DNA of 64,000 bases from Plantago elongata. Lineage: Eukaryota > Streptophyta > Magnoliopsida > Lamiales > Plantaginaceae. The notes beneath the pieces are model-generated. The model was not told where the DNA came from. It saw only the letters and a program-made list of their open reading frames with translations, and did no database searches. The position numbers were made by a program, and so were the translations under genes. Position 1 is the first letter of the stretch; each line of letters begins with the position of its first letter. The stretch lies in the NCBI GenBank assembly GCA_036897095.1, contig JAYMSP010000025.1, positions 1-64,000 of the forward strand, written 5' to 3'. This document shows, piece after piece, positions 1-15,145 of the stretch.

Positions 1-3000
1 TAGTATTGTATATTACTTTTTAGTGAATATATGTCTAAGACTGTTCTACTGCACTACTTATAGATAAATTATCGTAATCTAAATGACTGCGCCTTGTTTA
101 TAATTTTATACTTACATATTATTTCCTTCTCCTAGCACCTTATATTTTCGTTCGTGCATTTATTACCACTGAACTTTACTAGCGCAACAAAAGAGAAAGG
201 TAGGCTTTGGTAGAGAGGGAAGGGGTCGTACAGATCTATAAGTAAAAAAGGTAAAAGAACAACATTGCTAGATTTACCACTGCCATCCCCTATTAGTAAG
301 AGATCTATGTTTGTTTAGTAGCTCTTCCTTAGCACGGAATTAGATTGGCCTGTCATGCCTACCTTTCGGATATTTATTTTACATTTATTCCTTATTTTAT
401 AGAATTATAGAAGAACTAAATGAACTTCTCTTGCCTTAAGTGAATTTTAAAGTACTTGCCATCACATATCTTAGAATTAGAAGTTGTTGTAAAGGGCGGG
501 AGAAACCTTATAGAAACTCAGAGCATTAGAAAAAGTAATACATCAGAGTAAGCATACCTACTATAATCTTAATAATCTATTTATTATCGTCATGGGACGT
601 AAAAGTGTCTGAAAGAAACAATCTATTTCCTAAATGAAGAGATACTCCTAAGACTAAGATATCAAGAACTACGAAAAGCATATTTTCTACTTTTTATTAA
701 TTATTCCTTAGAATAGATTACTCTACTTCCTAAAAAAAATACCCAAATATAGATAATACATAGGAAGATTGCACGTTTTTTCGTTGACTAGGCATAAAAT
801 GACCTTTCTTTTTCGTACGTTTCTATTTAGTGCGTCATTCATAAGTTGTTGGTATATACGCTCCCTATACCCAAAACATCTACTCCGTTCATTCCGTTCA
901 GAAAAGTGGAGATTACAAAAGCAATTAATTATGCGAATACAATAAAAAGAATTTTAGTATAGGCTGTATATATACCTTAGTAAAGTATGCAATAAATAGT
1001 ATTGTCCCCTCATACATCATATTATTCCAAACCATATTATTAAACCTTCTTGTAGGATTCTTTCTTATTTACTTGTTTTTATAGAAAGGCATACATTCCT
1101 TTTTGACCTACAGCTTTTATCCATCCTTTTTAATGTACAAAGGGAAATGGCTTTGAATCGTGTACAATATGTTATGTATTACGTAGACCACAGCAGACTA
1201 AAGAAATAATGACTATGTTCAATCAAACAAGTATTCCTTCTACCTATACATGCTTGACATGAGTGTGGATTTTTAGAAATATAGGTTAATATTATAGATT
1301 CTATCTACCCTCTTTCATCTGTGTTAGGACTACCTATACCATTTCTTCTTGTTAACCTTGATTAGACATTTGCAATCTGTCTTATTCTCTTACAACCAAC
1401 CCGGTGCCTCTTTGTACTTGTAAGTTCATATTTCGTACTCCAAGGGCCTATCAAATTTCTTCTACTCGCTTTAGATTTATGAAGTATAGAAGGAAATCTA
1501 ATCTATATAAAATAAGGAACTGTAGGGAAACAATGGGCAACTTACTTTAAAATGGTTGAAAGCAAAACGTTAGTAACTTATCACATAGAAAGAAATCTAT
1601 AGTAATTACCTAATTAGTAAATATTGTTAGACGCCGAACAAAAAACTAACTTACCAAGTACTCATGTTCTATGAAGTATATCCTTTTTTTGAAGTATTAA
1701 AATCTGTCTTTAAAAAGAGCCAAACTCTGGTCAAATAAGATAAAAGTCAAACTTGAAGGCATGCGCTTTCCAAAAGAGATAAAACAAAATAATAAATAAA
1801 AGAAAGCCATAAATAACATTATTACGATCTAAGAAAAACGTCCTTTAAACAGGAGAATCTTTATCTGCAGGAAGTCAAAAATAAGAAAGAACCCTATACC
1901 AAACAAACTACACCCCTGCAAAATTCTTTTCATAAATGAAAATGATTGATTCTTTCTCTCTATTCTACTCTCTTTATCCAACCATAAGATTTTATCTAAT
2001 CCCGCGCTATTTATTACTTCTCTCTTTTCGGGTTTTTATCGGTGACGAAACTAAAAAGTGCCTTTACTACACACCAGGCCAAATAGAAAAATGTGTGAAA
2101 TACGTCCCATCTTTTTTATTTTCCAGCAAAGCAAGAACAGCAAGAAATATGTTTTTGTTGCATTAGACTATGACTTTAAAGTCACAGTAATATTAATTAC
2201 TAATTTACGTCTAAAAAGAGGAGGGCTATTCTAGTAGGAATACTTCTAATAATCAAATAACTACCCGTCATAATTAAAAATAATTCTTCGATGGAATATT
2301 TTTGTGAATAGAATGGATATTTTTAATCATAAATTGGAAAAATTATATTACTACATCGCTTTTGGTTTGTGTAAAAAGGAAGGAGATAAATAAACCAATC
2401 TAGAAATCGCCGGGCTACATTCATACATATTTGACGCACCCATTTATAACCAAAAGGGTACTCGAGCTTCAAGTTCAAAGACAAAGAATTTACCCGAGTA
2501 ATGCTTTTTATAATAGCTCCGTTTAGACTATCTCTATTTCAAATAATTTTTTTTATTAACTAACAAGAACTCAAAGCAACAAGTGTATGGTATTATATTA
2601 ATAGAACAACACTGTGACTATTACAGCAGTTGGGTATATTCTTTAGTTTTTTGTCTATCTATGCGTGATGAACTCATATTCATAGTTTGATTCCTCGCCT
2701 TTTTTGCTCTATTGGTTAATATAATAAATGCTTGGATTATTCTAGTACTGACGCCTTATTTCTGGATCTAGCTGTACTTAAATTTTGATTCATTATCTAG
2801 GATTCAATCATGATGCCCTGTAATTCTTCAACCAATTTTAACCGGGACGTGAGTTCCTTTCTATCTATTTTATTCTATTTCTTCTATATTTTTACTACTA
2901 TTACTATACTTGCTATTTGCTATATTGTACTAAAAGACATTATATTATCCATCCAGCGATTGCTTTTTCTACATATTTTTTGAGAGAATTAGCTTTCCTA

Positions 3001-3440
3001 CGATCATGTGCATTTTCTTTTTCTGTCTCGTGTCTCCGCCGACTCCCTTTCCTTACCAAAACATATACTATGTCTATAATACTATAACCATATTTACTTC
3101 TACTTTTTCTATTGATTGTTATTTGTCTTAGTCAAAAAGTATTTTGTGTAAGAGAAATACAACAAAAATCATATCCATATCCAGAAGTTACGTAGAAATC
3201 ATAGAGAAAAAGTATAATGTTCCTCCAAGAAAGAAATATGTATGACCTTGATCTAACAACATAAAGACAGTAAGTAAGAAGACCCCTGAAAAATATTCAC
3301 ACACTAAAATTCGTGAAGAAAGAAGAATAACAACTCCTCACATGATCAAAAAAAGAAATTGGGTTTTACGTTTTTATGCAGTAAATTTTTACAGCAATTC
3401 AGAGCATTATAAAAATAAAAGTGCAATATACTAGAGTAAC
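1..3440. other. AT-rich non-coding sequence, type A, no gene recognised
   Basis: I recognise no gene, RNA or complete mobile element here. The longest open frame (1936-2166, plus, 76 codons) is rich in Phe, Leu and Tyr, as expected of chance translation of AT-rich DNA, and no family is apparent. Unlike the sequence that follows, this stretch keeps ordinary numbers of TG and CA steps and does not show the recurrent quasi-palindromes. Texture changes at about 3.4 kb. Confidence 0.6.
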
Positions 3441-6400
3441 AAGAGTTCTCTTTCTACTTTAGATAACTATTTAAGGGATAAGTCACTTTATTTCCTCTAA
3501 TTATTATATGTTACAAGATTGCTTAGAGATATACCGCTAATTATATTGTAAGAGCCTATTACTATCTTACTACATTAAGTCTTTCATAGGGTCTTAGGGC
3601 ATAGGCAACTCTCTTTGAAATATCTTGTAAATAAAGGAAAAGTGAATACTCTATTAAAAATAAACGCTCTTTAAATAAGGTAATTGTATAATATAAAATA
3701 CATCTAGTTATTAATAAAGACTCTTAAGCACTATAATATAAAGAGGGGTACTCTTTCCTTATACAAGTGCCAGGGGAAGATACCTTATAAAACTCTATAG
3801 TTATAATTTGTATAATATAAGGTGTGACTGAACTTATATTGCTTACTATTTCCTATATGTTTATAATTTATAGCTTAGGGAATTTCTTTAAATAATTAAA
3901 TTCGTTGTAAGATAAGAGTTATTTCTTTCTATTAAAAGTATTTCTCTAGTAATATAGGTAGACTTTTCCCTATGTAATTATTTCTTAAATTAAGTAATAT
4001 AAAGATATTCTAGTATAAAGCCTAATTATAATCTAATAAGGTACTAATGCATAAGACAATTAGCATTACATATATTTATTAAGAGAGAGGAAGGGTAGAT
4101 AGAACCCTTGTTTAGCAAGTTTATAATTGACTTAAGCGCTATAGTAAGATATAATAACACATGTATGCCCTCCCTTTTTAATGCTTTTTAAAGGGAAGAG
4201 GAGGGAAGACACCCTAATACTTAAGTCATTTTATAGTTAATAATCGCATAACCTTATAGAATGTGTGCCTAGGAAATACTAGACCTATCTTAAAGGAAGA
4301 GGCAGAACTCTAGAATTTCATAATTATGAAAGTATTTGGGAGCAATAAACTCTTTCTATAAAGGACTCTACTTAGGTTAGGGAAGAAGAATACTTTCTTA
4401 ACTCTAAATTAGGAATAGAGTATTAAAATGTAAGAATTCTTTAAGGCACAATTTTTTATACAATTTATACATAAGTAATAACTATAATACGCCTAAGTTA
4501 AAGAATAACTGGCCTCTATTTAGTACATTAATCACATCTTTTAAAGACAAATATCTAAAGTAATCTCTAGTAACAAAGAATAGAGTCCTATTTATAGGCA
4601 CTAGAATTTAAAAGAGGGAATGCACCTTTTTATAAACATGCCTTTAAAGCTCTAATTTATAAGCAAATCTAAGGCTCTGCATCTTTCACTTTATAAAGAA
4701 AAAAATTCTATTATTATATACTTTATAAGTGACTAGTTTATACAGAGCAGCCTTAACTTATACATTTTATAAAAGAGAAAGCACTTATTACTTATAAAGT
4801 TTATAATAAGACAAAGTCTACTCAGGTATAGAATTTATTAATTCTTTCTAGGCATAAGAATCTCTTTAAATATATTTTAGGGCAATTTCCTATCACTTGT
4901 ATTATCTAAGGTAATGAACTCTTTACTCTCTCTTAATAACATTATATAATGAAGTACTAAGTGTCTTCCCTCTTTAATAATTTTAATAATAACGTATACA
5001 GGTAAGTACATAGAGATAGTTTTCTTTGCATAAACCTACTCTAGTAAGTGCCTTAAACTAGAAGTATAATATTTGTATATTTAAGAGGAGAGTGTTTCCT
5101 TCGGTAAAGCTCTTTATATAAATAATATAAAATATGCCCTAATAAAGCCTTAATTATAGAAGCCTAGTAATAGAAAAAGTAAGTCCTTCTCTTCTTACTC
5201 AAGTATAAAATATAATGTGAAGTACTCTAGGTTTCATAATTCTCTTCTAAAGTAATTAAAAATACTCTATAAAGAGAAAGTAATCGTTTATTTATTAGTA
5301 GTAAAGCTAAGGCTATAAGAGAACATGAATACTCCCTAGGAAATTATATATTATAATTTAGAGTTTATGATAAATCTCTAAAATATTAATTAAGTAACTA
5401 TGCCATTAGAAATATGTGTGCCCTGTGCCTTAAAGCACTGTATACGATAGGTGTGGGTAGTCTCCTTAAATATATAATACTAAATTAGCTCTAAACTATT
5501 ATAAATACATAATTAAGCCCTTCTTAAGTAAAATATAACGTGATAAGACTCTTCTTCTAAAATATAACTCTATAAATAAGTATAACCAAGTATTTAGGTA
5601 ACCCTTATCCTTCTAAGGAAGGATTTTATTATACCTTTATTTAAGCTATAGTTAATAGTACCCTTTAACATATACTACTATAGAAATTCTCTTCGTCCTT
5701 TATAGAAAGTTTATAGAAAGAAGGAACATATTTTATACCCATACTTTAAATATCTTAAGTACGCTAGAGTACTATATGACCCTATGACCCTTAAGCACTC
5801 TCACTTACAAAAATGTATATTTATTATGATAAAGCATCAAATAAAAGCAAGCTAAGAAATAAGATATTACTCTCTACTTGTATTTTAGTATTTCACACAA
5901 GATTAAATCTAGAAGGAATCTACCTTAAGCATTCTATAGTAAAAGAGTAAGTAAAGGGTGCTGCTCTATTTTAAATAAGAATATACTTGTATATAATAGT
6001 ACTTGAATAGGTCTTAGCAATCCTAGCAACTTAATTAAGAAATTATGAAGAAGGGTGTGCTCCTTTATAAATAGATTTTTCTAATTATAAAAATTTATAC
6101 TAAGCATTCTAAGTTATAAATAGTATGTACTCTTCTTCACTATTTAAAGTAAAGTATTTCTCAAACCTATACAAGGCAAAACTATAGTAGCTCTCTATAA
6201 GTAAGTCTTATGCAATATTTTGCATTTTGCGCATGCTCTAGATACAGGAGTTCTAGAGCTGATTATTTATTAATGCTTATATAGGGGAAAAATCTCTGCA
6301 AAACACTTTTATAGAAAGATATTTATACTATTCACTCGTTTTAATAAAGAGGTTTATAAACTTAAGAAAGAGGGTTTACGTAAGTTCTTTCTAGTTATTT

Positions 6401-9400
6401 ACTTAAAGGTAAGTTACTTAGATATATTTCATTTAACACCATTTATGTATATAAGTACTCTTCTAACCCTATAATCTAGCTCTTGAGAGTGAGTTATTTT
6501 TCTTTACTTTAGAACTATAATAGTAGTGATGAATATAAGGACTTGCTAAGCATGTGTTTCTTATACCTCTATTTATACGTACGCTAAGGGGTGAGTACTC
6601 TCTTCTTAATTCTTAATAATTCTTTGAGGTAGTAATATATTCTCTATACATAATTATTTAATTATATCTTAATTGATTTACTAGGGCTGCCTAATATATA
6701 TATATAAATGAGACTCTAACCTATTAATGGTTAAGATTAATTTAATTCGTAGAGGGGATACACCTTTTAATAACTAACATTTGTATGTTTAAGAAGTACT
6801 AATAAGTAAGGGTTTATACATTATATAAGTATACATTGATTGCTAAAAGCACGAAACACTTTATTACTTTAAAAGTAAGGTATAAGGACACTCTCATACT
6901 ATTACTTATTTTTAAGGAAAGGGTAAGCTTTCTTAGAAAACTCTTCATCGTTAATGGGGCAGTCCCCTTTTTATACTTTAATAAAATTACATTCTTAAAA
7001 GACTTAAAGTACTGTAGTTTTATAAATAAATTGCGTGGTTAAGGAAGACTCCATTTATTATACTATAGTATGTAGGGTCTAATTCTATCTTAGACATCTA
7101 TACCTCGTGCAATGTTAATGTACTAGTAATGCGCTCTTTACTTTAAAGGGTAAGAATAACTTAACAATCCTTTACCATAAATGTATAGGAATAGGGCACT
7201 TTCTTAAGTAAACTATCTTTTTATAATGGGGGAATACTCTTTCACTATATAAACATTATATATAAATATAAATGTGCACATCTATATAACCTTTAAATTG
7301 GCTCTAATTACGTTTTACTAAAAAGATTTTTCCTACATAAGTATATAGAATAATTGGGTCCTAGGCATACTTACACAATATAAGGCCTTATATTTTTCCT
7401 TACTTACTATAGTTTAAAGTGAAGGGTAACTCTCTAATGCCCTATCTTTAATTAGGAATATACAATTGTTAAAATACTCTCCTCTTACTAGCTTAATTAA
7501 CTAAATATATGGGAGAAGAAATAACTCTACTATAATGGGGTGAGATATAAGAGAGCTCACGATACATCTGCTATTATTTTTTATTAATAGAAGTGCAAAT
7601 AAGATATCCTCTCTTGCTTAAGTACTCCTCTAAAAAAATCTTTTTATATTATATAAAGATATACTAATTATGCTTTGCTTATCAAGCCACTTTGTGCTAT
7701 AGCACCAGAGTGGAATACTAAACCTTAGTTATACGTACCTTGTTAATAGAGAAATATAGTATAATTCTTAGCCATACATAATCTCTAGGAACCTGTTCTA
7801 TAATTGAGAATTAGTATAGTCCCTTCTTATACCTTATTATATAATAAAAAGGCTTCTAAGGGTACATTTATGAACCTTAGAACTAAATAATTTTGAATTG
7901 ATATAGTGCTTACATAGAATCACTCCTCCATTATAAAAAAGTACAGTAATCATGCGCAAAGTGAAGATAGAATTACACTCTAACTATTGTACATAGAAAT
8001 GCTTTAGTACTCCTTTGTATAGTAACTAGTTAAGGAAAGGTATTTATAACCCAGTCTAAAAGAGTATGTAAACAGGGTTTTCTCTCTTTCGTGCTCTTAG
8101 TATAAGCATCCTTCTCCTAGAATCTCCTCTAAATATATCGGGGGAGAAATCACTAATACTTTCAAGGCTAAATGATAAATAGTAATCAGGTAAAAGTAGA
8201 GTATGAGTATACCCCTAGTCACTTGATAAATATTAGTTTATATTTTATTTCTCTCTTATATAATTCCATGGTTAAGACTTAAACTTTACTTTTTATAAAT
8301 GAGTGTCTATCCTTAACTACGCATAGATATAATAGCTAATTAAAAGAATGTAGCAAATTACTGTAAGTAACTCCTATAATTCTAATAAGTAATACTTTAG
8401 TATAATACTTTAATTAATAAGTATTAATTGCATAACTAAGGTTATTTATACTTAGAGTACTTAGGGTAATACATTAGTCTAGTCTTAAGTAACATACCTT
8501 TCTTTGTAATTATTACAGAGTTTTAAAAATTATACCTTATATCCTATAAATTATATAATAAAATATAAAAGAGAGCGGAGGCAGTTCCCTCTTTGTAAGT
8601 GTACTTATCCTTTTAAAAGAAGCTACGAATATATTTTATTTAAGACTTTTCCTTACGTATAAATAATATAATGAGGAAGGGGTGTTCTCTTGATCTTTAC
8701 TAGGAGCTTTTTATAAAAAAAAGAAGAGTATGTAAAATCTTCTCCTTTTAACCACGTACTTTGAGTATGCACTGCTTAAGGGGGCCTTTCTCTTAATCTT
8801 TCTTCTTCTATAAATTATAAAATAAATTAGTTATGTAAGCAATAATTATATGAAAATAGAGGTCTAGGAGTACTTACATGTATTAGGTACACTTTACTAG
8901 AATATATTCTCTAAAGGGATACCTAGCCTTTCTCTTTTATTAAGCATAGGGAAGTAGTGCACGTCCTATATTTTAAAGTAGTATACCTCTTAGAAATAGA
9001 TTCTTGCATAGAGCAACTCTTTTATTTTAAGAAAATGTTATAGTATAAATAACCTGTAAAGTAAGGGAAGGTATCACCCTCTAATACACTATAGAATATT
9101 TATGGTACTTAAGTTTAATAACTATAATATTTATTTATGACTTAATTAGTTAAAGTAGATTTGTACCTAAGACTTCCCTTTAAGAATATGTATCGTTCCT
9201 CTTTTAAAGTACACAGTTAAGTATGCTTTCTCCTTTTCATAAAGACTTGTTTAAGATTAGTGTATAATAATTACTTGCCATATTATCTTCTTAATTAGTT
9301 ATTACTCAAGAAGAGATACACCTTTATACAAAGATTTAATTATTACTTATAAAAATAATAGGGCTAGAATAAGTAACGCCCTTAATATAGAAAAGAGTAC

Positions 9401-12400
9401 CTTAGTGTTTGGGAATCCTTTTTTTCTTCATACTATTTAAACTTCTTTAGATAATAAAATATTATAATATAGTACAAGACTTTCTAAGCTATTACTCAAA
9501 GAGAGCGCATTCCCTTTCACCTTATATTCTAGGGTCTTTAACTATATTCTCTAAGACACAATACTTTACCTTAAATAACGAAGGAGACTAGAGCGCTCTC
9601 TTTGTGTGGTTATTATTAGAAAGTAAAGCCTCTTAGTATAATTAGAATATGGTAATAACTTGATGAAAAGTCTTCCTTACATAAATCTATTAATAGATAA
9701 GATTAAGTACTAATTATACTTTTCCTTTATTCTTTATAATCCTTTAATATAAAATATCAGAGGTGACTGCACCTTTTTTTCTCCTTCCGTATATTGTAAT
9801 ATTATTATAATCTATAACTTAGAGAAACTCTGTTAACTATTAGTACTATATATTATTTTATAACTTTTAGTAAAAGGTACCTTACCAAACCTTTTAATAT
9901 AAATTAAATATAAAAAAGTATCCTATAAATGTTAGCTATGTGAGTTTCTTCTTACACAAGAGTTGTATAAAAAGTCCCTAGGCATATACCGTAAACTACA
10001 AATAAGGCGTTTATAAATATATGAGAAGTTAGTGCATCTCTCTTGTATAGCTCTAGCAATAGTTATATAAAAGCATGCTTAATTAGAGTTAACTATTTCG
10101 TCAGTATAATTATAGGTTAACTTAATGAGTCTTTATTAGTCTAAAGCATAAATATAAAAAAGATCTTCCCTTTGGTTATAAATAAATTGTAATGGGGATT
10201 AGGTACTAGTACTTTTCGCATATATATTTTATAGAGTGGTAATACCTCATTTTATATACTATGGAAATACTTTACTAATTAAGTACTAACGTAAACTTCC
10301 TCCTTATACTTTTAAGATATGTTCTAGAGAAAGAAGACTCCCTTATGAAGCTATACAATGTTAGTAAAGTAACTTTATTAGAAATAAGTTGTATAAATTA
10401 AAGATCAAGTATTCCAGCCTCTCCCTAGATAAGGGCTATAGTATATGCTCTATCTATAACTACTAGAGATATTATAGATTAAAGAGAGACTTTCCTTATA
10501 GAAATGAGTGTACTAATATAGATGCTTACTTAATAAACAAGTCTCTTTATAAATTTAGGTAGAGATAGAGTACTTTCCTTAGAAAGCCTTTTAAAACTAT
10601 TTTACTAGACAGAAATTCTTTTAGTATCATGCTTGTCTTATAATAAATTTACTAAATATGGCAAAACAGGGGAGAAGGTGATTCTTTTCGGTCAAATAGA
10701 TACTTGTATACTCTTTATGAAAGAGATTCTTACTTATTTTATTATGCTATAGCTCTGTATTTAGGAGAGTATGCTACTACTTCGTTATAACTAAGACTTG
10801 AAAGAGAAGATATTAATTGAATACTTTAATTTATAAATAGATTTAAGTATTCAAAGAAGGGCCCCTTAATGTTTAAAGAGTTGGCTTAAAAGATAAGTAC
10901 ATGCCCTTGAGAGAGTTGTCCCGAAAATACTTTATAGATTATCTAAGTGCCTTCTTATAAGCATAAATATATTTATATAATAGCAGAAGAATGATTAGAA
11001 CCCTCTTTTGTAAGAATATCTTTAAAATAGTGGGTAAGGGGGGTTTTCCTATAAATTAGATTTACTAAGATTTCTTCTATATAAGTTATTAATAAATAGT
11101 TGCCTCTAGACATACTTCAACCAACAAAGTAAGAGTACCTAAGAATTCTATGCATTTCTATTCTATATAACTTAAAGAGATACTTTTGAGTTACACTTAA
11201 TCAACAATCCTAAGTAATGCATAAGGCTTGAGCAAGAAATAATACTCTATAAACTACGGCATATTATTTAGGAAAGTATGCCTCTTAAATTGTATGGACT
11301 AACTAATCGCTCTAATAGCTTTGTAACTTGTATAAAAATATATTTTTTAAGAAAGAAGAGATGCTCACACTTTTACTAGGTAGAAATATTTAAAAAGAAT
11401 AAGTACGTATTTTATAACTTGACTAAGTGCGTACTCTTTGGCTCTATACTAATAGAGAGTATTATTATACTAAAATTATACTAAAGTGCACTATAATTAT
11501 ATTTAATATAAGGGTATCTAAAGGAGGGCGCTTCTCCTTGGTATATCTGAAAAGAGGCTGTACTATGCTTAGAGTATTTCTAAAAGCTTAAACAATTAGC
11601 AAGTACTTAGATACTTAGAGAGCATAAATTTTGGATATTATGTGTGAGCGAACCCTTTAGAATTTGTGTATAAATTTAGTATCCAGAGAGGCTTAATTTT
11701 ACCCTTATAAATATTAGAAGTTAAATATTACAAGAGCTCACACTAATTACTTGCACAATATAGAACGTTCTCAAATACATTATTCTCTTAATAACTCTTT
11801 ACGTAAATACTTCTTTAGGATAATTTTTCTTTCTTATATTTATAATACAAGATACAAGAATGCCTTATAAATTAAATAGGTTCCAGGGTACTCTCGTTCT
11901 CTAGAATAGGGTATTGCTATGTCATTGTTTAAAAGATAAACTATACTCTATACATAAGAAAGGGATAGCCCTTTCACTTGTATTATTTAATAATTACTTA
12001 AGCCATAAAATAGATACTTTCTCCCTATTTAAATAAGTGCTCTTGAGAAAAAATACCTTCTTGTTAATTATAATTTATTAAAGGAGTTCTTTGATATACG
12101 AACAAGTACTTCTCTTTACTCAAGTAGAAGAGTATACCCTATTGTCTTATACTATACTTAGGGGCTTTTCTTATGCCTTCTTTATTTAATTATAAGTGAT
12201 TAATAAAGACATCCTAAGTTCTTACCTAACCTAATCATGAAGTATTATATTTATCTCGAGTAAAGAATATACTACTCTAAACTTTTTAAAAATATGTATG
12301 GAAAAGTTACAATCCTCTATGTAAATGGATAAGTAACTCTAGTAGTATAATACTTTTCTACTAGATAGAGGTAAGAGCGCCTCACCACTATTTAATTATA

Positions 12401-13138
12401 ATGAAATAGTTATTTATTCAAAGCTAGTCTTTCCTAAACTGATTAGGTCTAATTTATATACACTATTTTAATTACTATAACTCGTGAGCCTATGAAGGAT
12501 GCAATATTTTATATATAATTCTTTTCGTTTAGTTTATAAATCCAAGTACTCCCCACTTGCTAAATATTTACATAAATCCTTTGCTTAAAAGAGGCTTGTG
12601 TATACCTCGTAAATAGAATCAATTAGATATTTGTATTTTATGAAGTATGTCCCCTCTTTCTATAAAGATGTACAGCTTCTTTTACATAAATTAATTCACA
12701 TAATTTCTAAAATAAATGAGTGACATTTAATAAATTACCTTAAGCCTTTATTTATACTTGAGATAGAGTACGCATTACTAAAGAGGGACTAGCTTTACCC
12801 TATACTTTATGCAAGATGTTAAGTATGAAGATACTACCCCTAATATATTCCCTAATATATTTAAATGTAGATACTTTGGCACAACTTTATGTTATAATGT
12901 TTAACAAAGAACTGTGTAAAGGACGTGCTTTAGTGAGCTCTCGTAGTGCTATATGATAAGTAATAATGAATTCTTTCTCCAATTTCTTACATAACTTAGT
13001 ACTTGATAGAGAGCGTACCCTTAACGTATTAATAAATAATGTTTTTTAAAGGAGTGTTTATAAAAAAAATTCTTTATGAATAGTTACTAAGATAACCCAT
13101 ACCCTATAGAGTATACAAATAGATCTTTACTACTCTCT

Positions 13139-13167
13139 AAGAGAGTACGCCCTTTCATTTATATATA
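13139..13167. repeat. Quasi-palindromic motif copy
   Basis: A good copy of the type-B dyad. The left arm reads AAGAGAGTAC and the right arm CCCTTTCATTTATATA. The inner arms can pair around a GTAC centre. The right outer arm matches those at 17034-17044 and 24607-24617. Confidence 0.55.
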
Positions 13168-14168
13168 TACTATGTCTCTTACTTAATAGGGAAGAAGGTA
13201 ATGCGTGTATAGTCCCTTTAGTAGTATACCTAGCTATAGAAGAAGGAGAGAATATAACACTGTATTTAGTATTCCTCCTATATATTAGGGAGCCTATGTT
13301 AAAAAATATACTTGTATAGTAAGAATTCTTTATAAAACACATTTATAAAGAGCTAAGGCTAGTTGCTTAAGGTGCAAGGGAGTGTATACCAGTTTCACTC
13401 CCTTTCTATAGTAAGGGAAAGGCCCTGTTATAACTCTCTAGAAGTCTATAAAAGCAAGTTAACTCTTTCTTATATATATAAATTTCTTAGAAGGTGTTGA
13501 GCTAAGGAAATATCTATAGCTCTAGCATTGTATAATTAAGACTTCTTTCTATAAATATATAAATATGAAAGGTACTCTATTAGTATTTATACGCTTAAAC
13601 AAGCCTAATTAAGTTATAGTAAATACTCCTTTATAGTAGAAGGTCTTAAAATAAGCTTTAGCCTTATTACTTATAGGACAGCTTATAGTAGGTAGATATA
13701 GAGAATACCTAATTGCTAAAAATAAATACTTATGATTTGTTAAGTTACTTAAGGAAGAGTGTTATCCCTTATTAATAAAATATTTTAATATAAGATTAAG
13801 ACTTAAGAGAGCTGCCCTTTCTTTTGTTATACATAATTTATATCGTTTATACTAAGATAGTTTACTAAGAAGGTACTAGAATACGCATAACTATAATATA
13901 GTTACTCTCTTATACCTTATACACTGAAATAGTTGCATAAAGAAGACTTATTAAGGCACAAGTATTCATAGCTAGGAGCATTCTCCTTTTTATATTTAAG
14001 TAATTAAGGAAGCGTTTGTTAACTTATTTATAATAAAGTACTAAATATCAAAGTATAATGTATTGTGGAAGGGATAATGCCTTAATTATTACCTAAAGAC
14101 TTTAGTTATGTACTAGAAAGAGACTCACCCTTATACCCCATTATTAAGATATGAGTCCTTAGAGAGTG

Positions 14169-14189
14169 TAAATGAAAGAGGTGATTGCC
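14169..14189. repeat. Quasi-palindromic motif copy, opposite orientation
   Basis: Begins TAAATGAAAGAGGTG, the mirror complement of the CYCTTTCATTTA arm seen at 13150 and 24607, so the same family occurs in both orientations. The right arm is degenerate. Confidence 0.5.
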
Positions 14190-15127
14190 TTGTTCTTACT
14201 CGTACTTAACAAGATGTAGGAACTAAATACTTTATGTGCGCCCTTAATAACATTTAATATTAGAGATTACTTAAGCTATCTTTTAATAAGAGACCCATAC
14301 TTTATAGATGCTAGTGAAAAGAGTACTATTCCTAATATATTTTAGTTGCTTAGAGAATGGTTACTTAAATAGTAGGAGTACTGATGTTAGCTCCTTAGTA
14401 AATAAGAATAGTATAAAAAATGCGTTACCCCTATAATGAAAGAGACAAGTCCAAGAGATTACAGTTAAGTGACAAATCTAAATATTCTAATAATTATGCC
14501 CTAATAAATTATACTTAAAATATCTCTATGTACTAAGCGAAGGGAAGAGTGTACCCTAAAAATAAATATGGATCTATAAAGTAAAAAGTTACTTCCTTCT
14601 ATCTAACAGATTAGTTATTAAGAGGGCTTATGTTACCTACTATGTTTAATAAATATTAATGACTTAATTAAATTAATAAGTACTTGAACTAGAGTAGTAA
14701 ATAGGAAATTACCCTTTCATACCCATTATATGTGTAAGATACTTATATTAAGGCTTGGTACTTATAGATATACTATAAACTTTCTAGAATGTGTTTCTTA
14801 TTAAGAAAAGATTGAGTAATAGAGTGTCATAAATCTATAATAATAATTTTAAGTACTCATTAGCACCTTTTTAGTCAATTCTCTCTTATTTAGTAATTAG
14901 TATACTTAGATGTTATAGAACCTAGGAGTAAATATAGTGAGAGTAAAAGTACTCTTAGAGATGCCCCGCCTATTTATAAAAAAAGGAAAGAAAGGTGTCT
15001 TTACTTAACCCTAGGTTATATCCTCCCTTTATAGTTTTGTAATACAATTAATTATTAAGGCATAAGAAATGATTTCTTAATTGACTTTACTACAAAGTAT
15101 AAAAAGAGGAACGTTTTCTCCTTGCAC

Positions 15128-15145
15128 ATATTATATATATAATAT
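15128..15145. repeat. Perfect 18-bp AT palindrome
   Basis: The 18 bases ATATTATATATATAATAT equal their own reverse complement. It lies inside the type-B block and is a simple A/T dyad rather than a copy of the GTAC-centred motif. Confidence 0.8.

Noticed and set aside
1936-2166. 76-codon plus-strand frame as a gene
   Set aside because: Composition is Phe/Leu/Tyr-rich as expected by chance, with no recognised motif and no neighbours.
520-3420. Possible direct repeat around TCAGAGCATTA at about 520 and 3395
   Set aside because: Only a short core matches and the flanks diverge quickly, so it could be chance.
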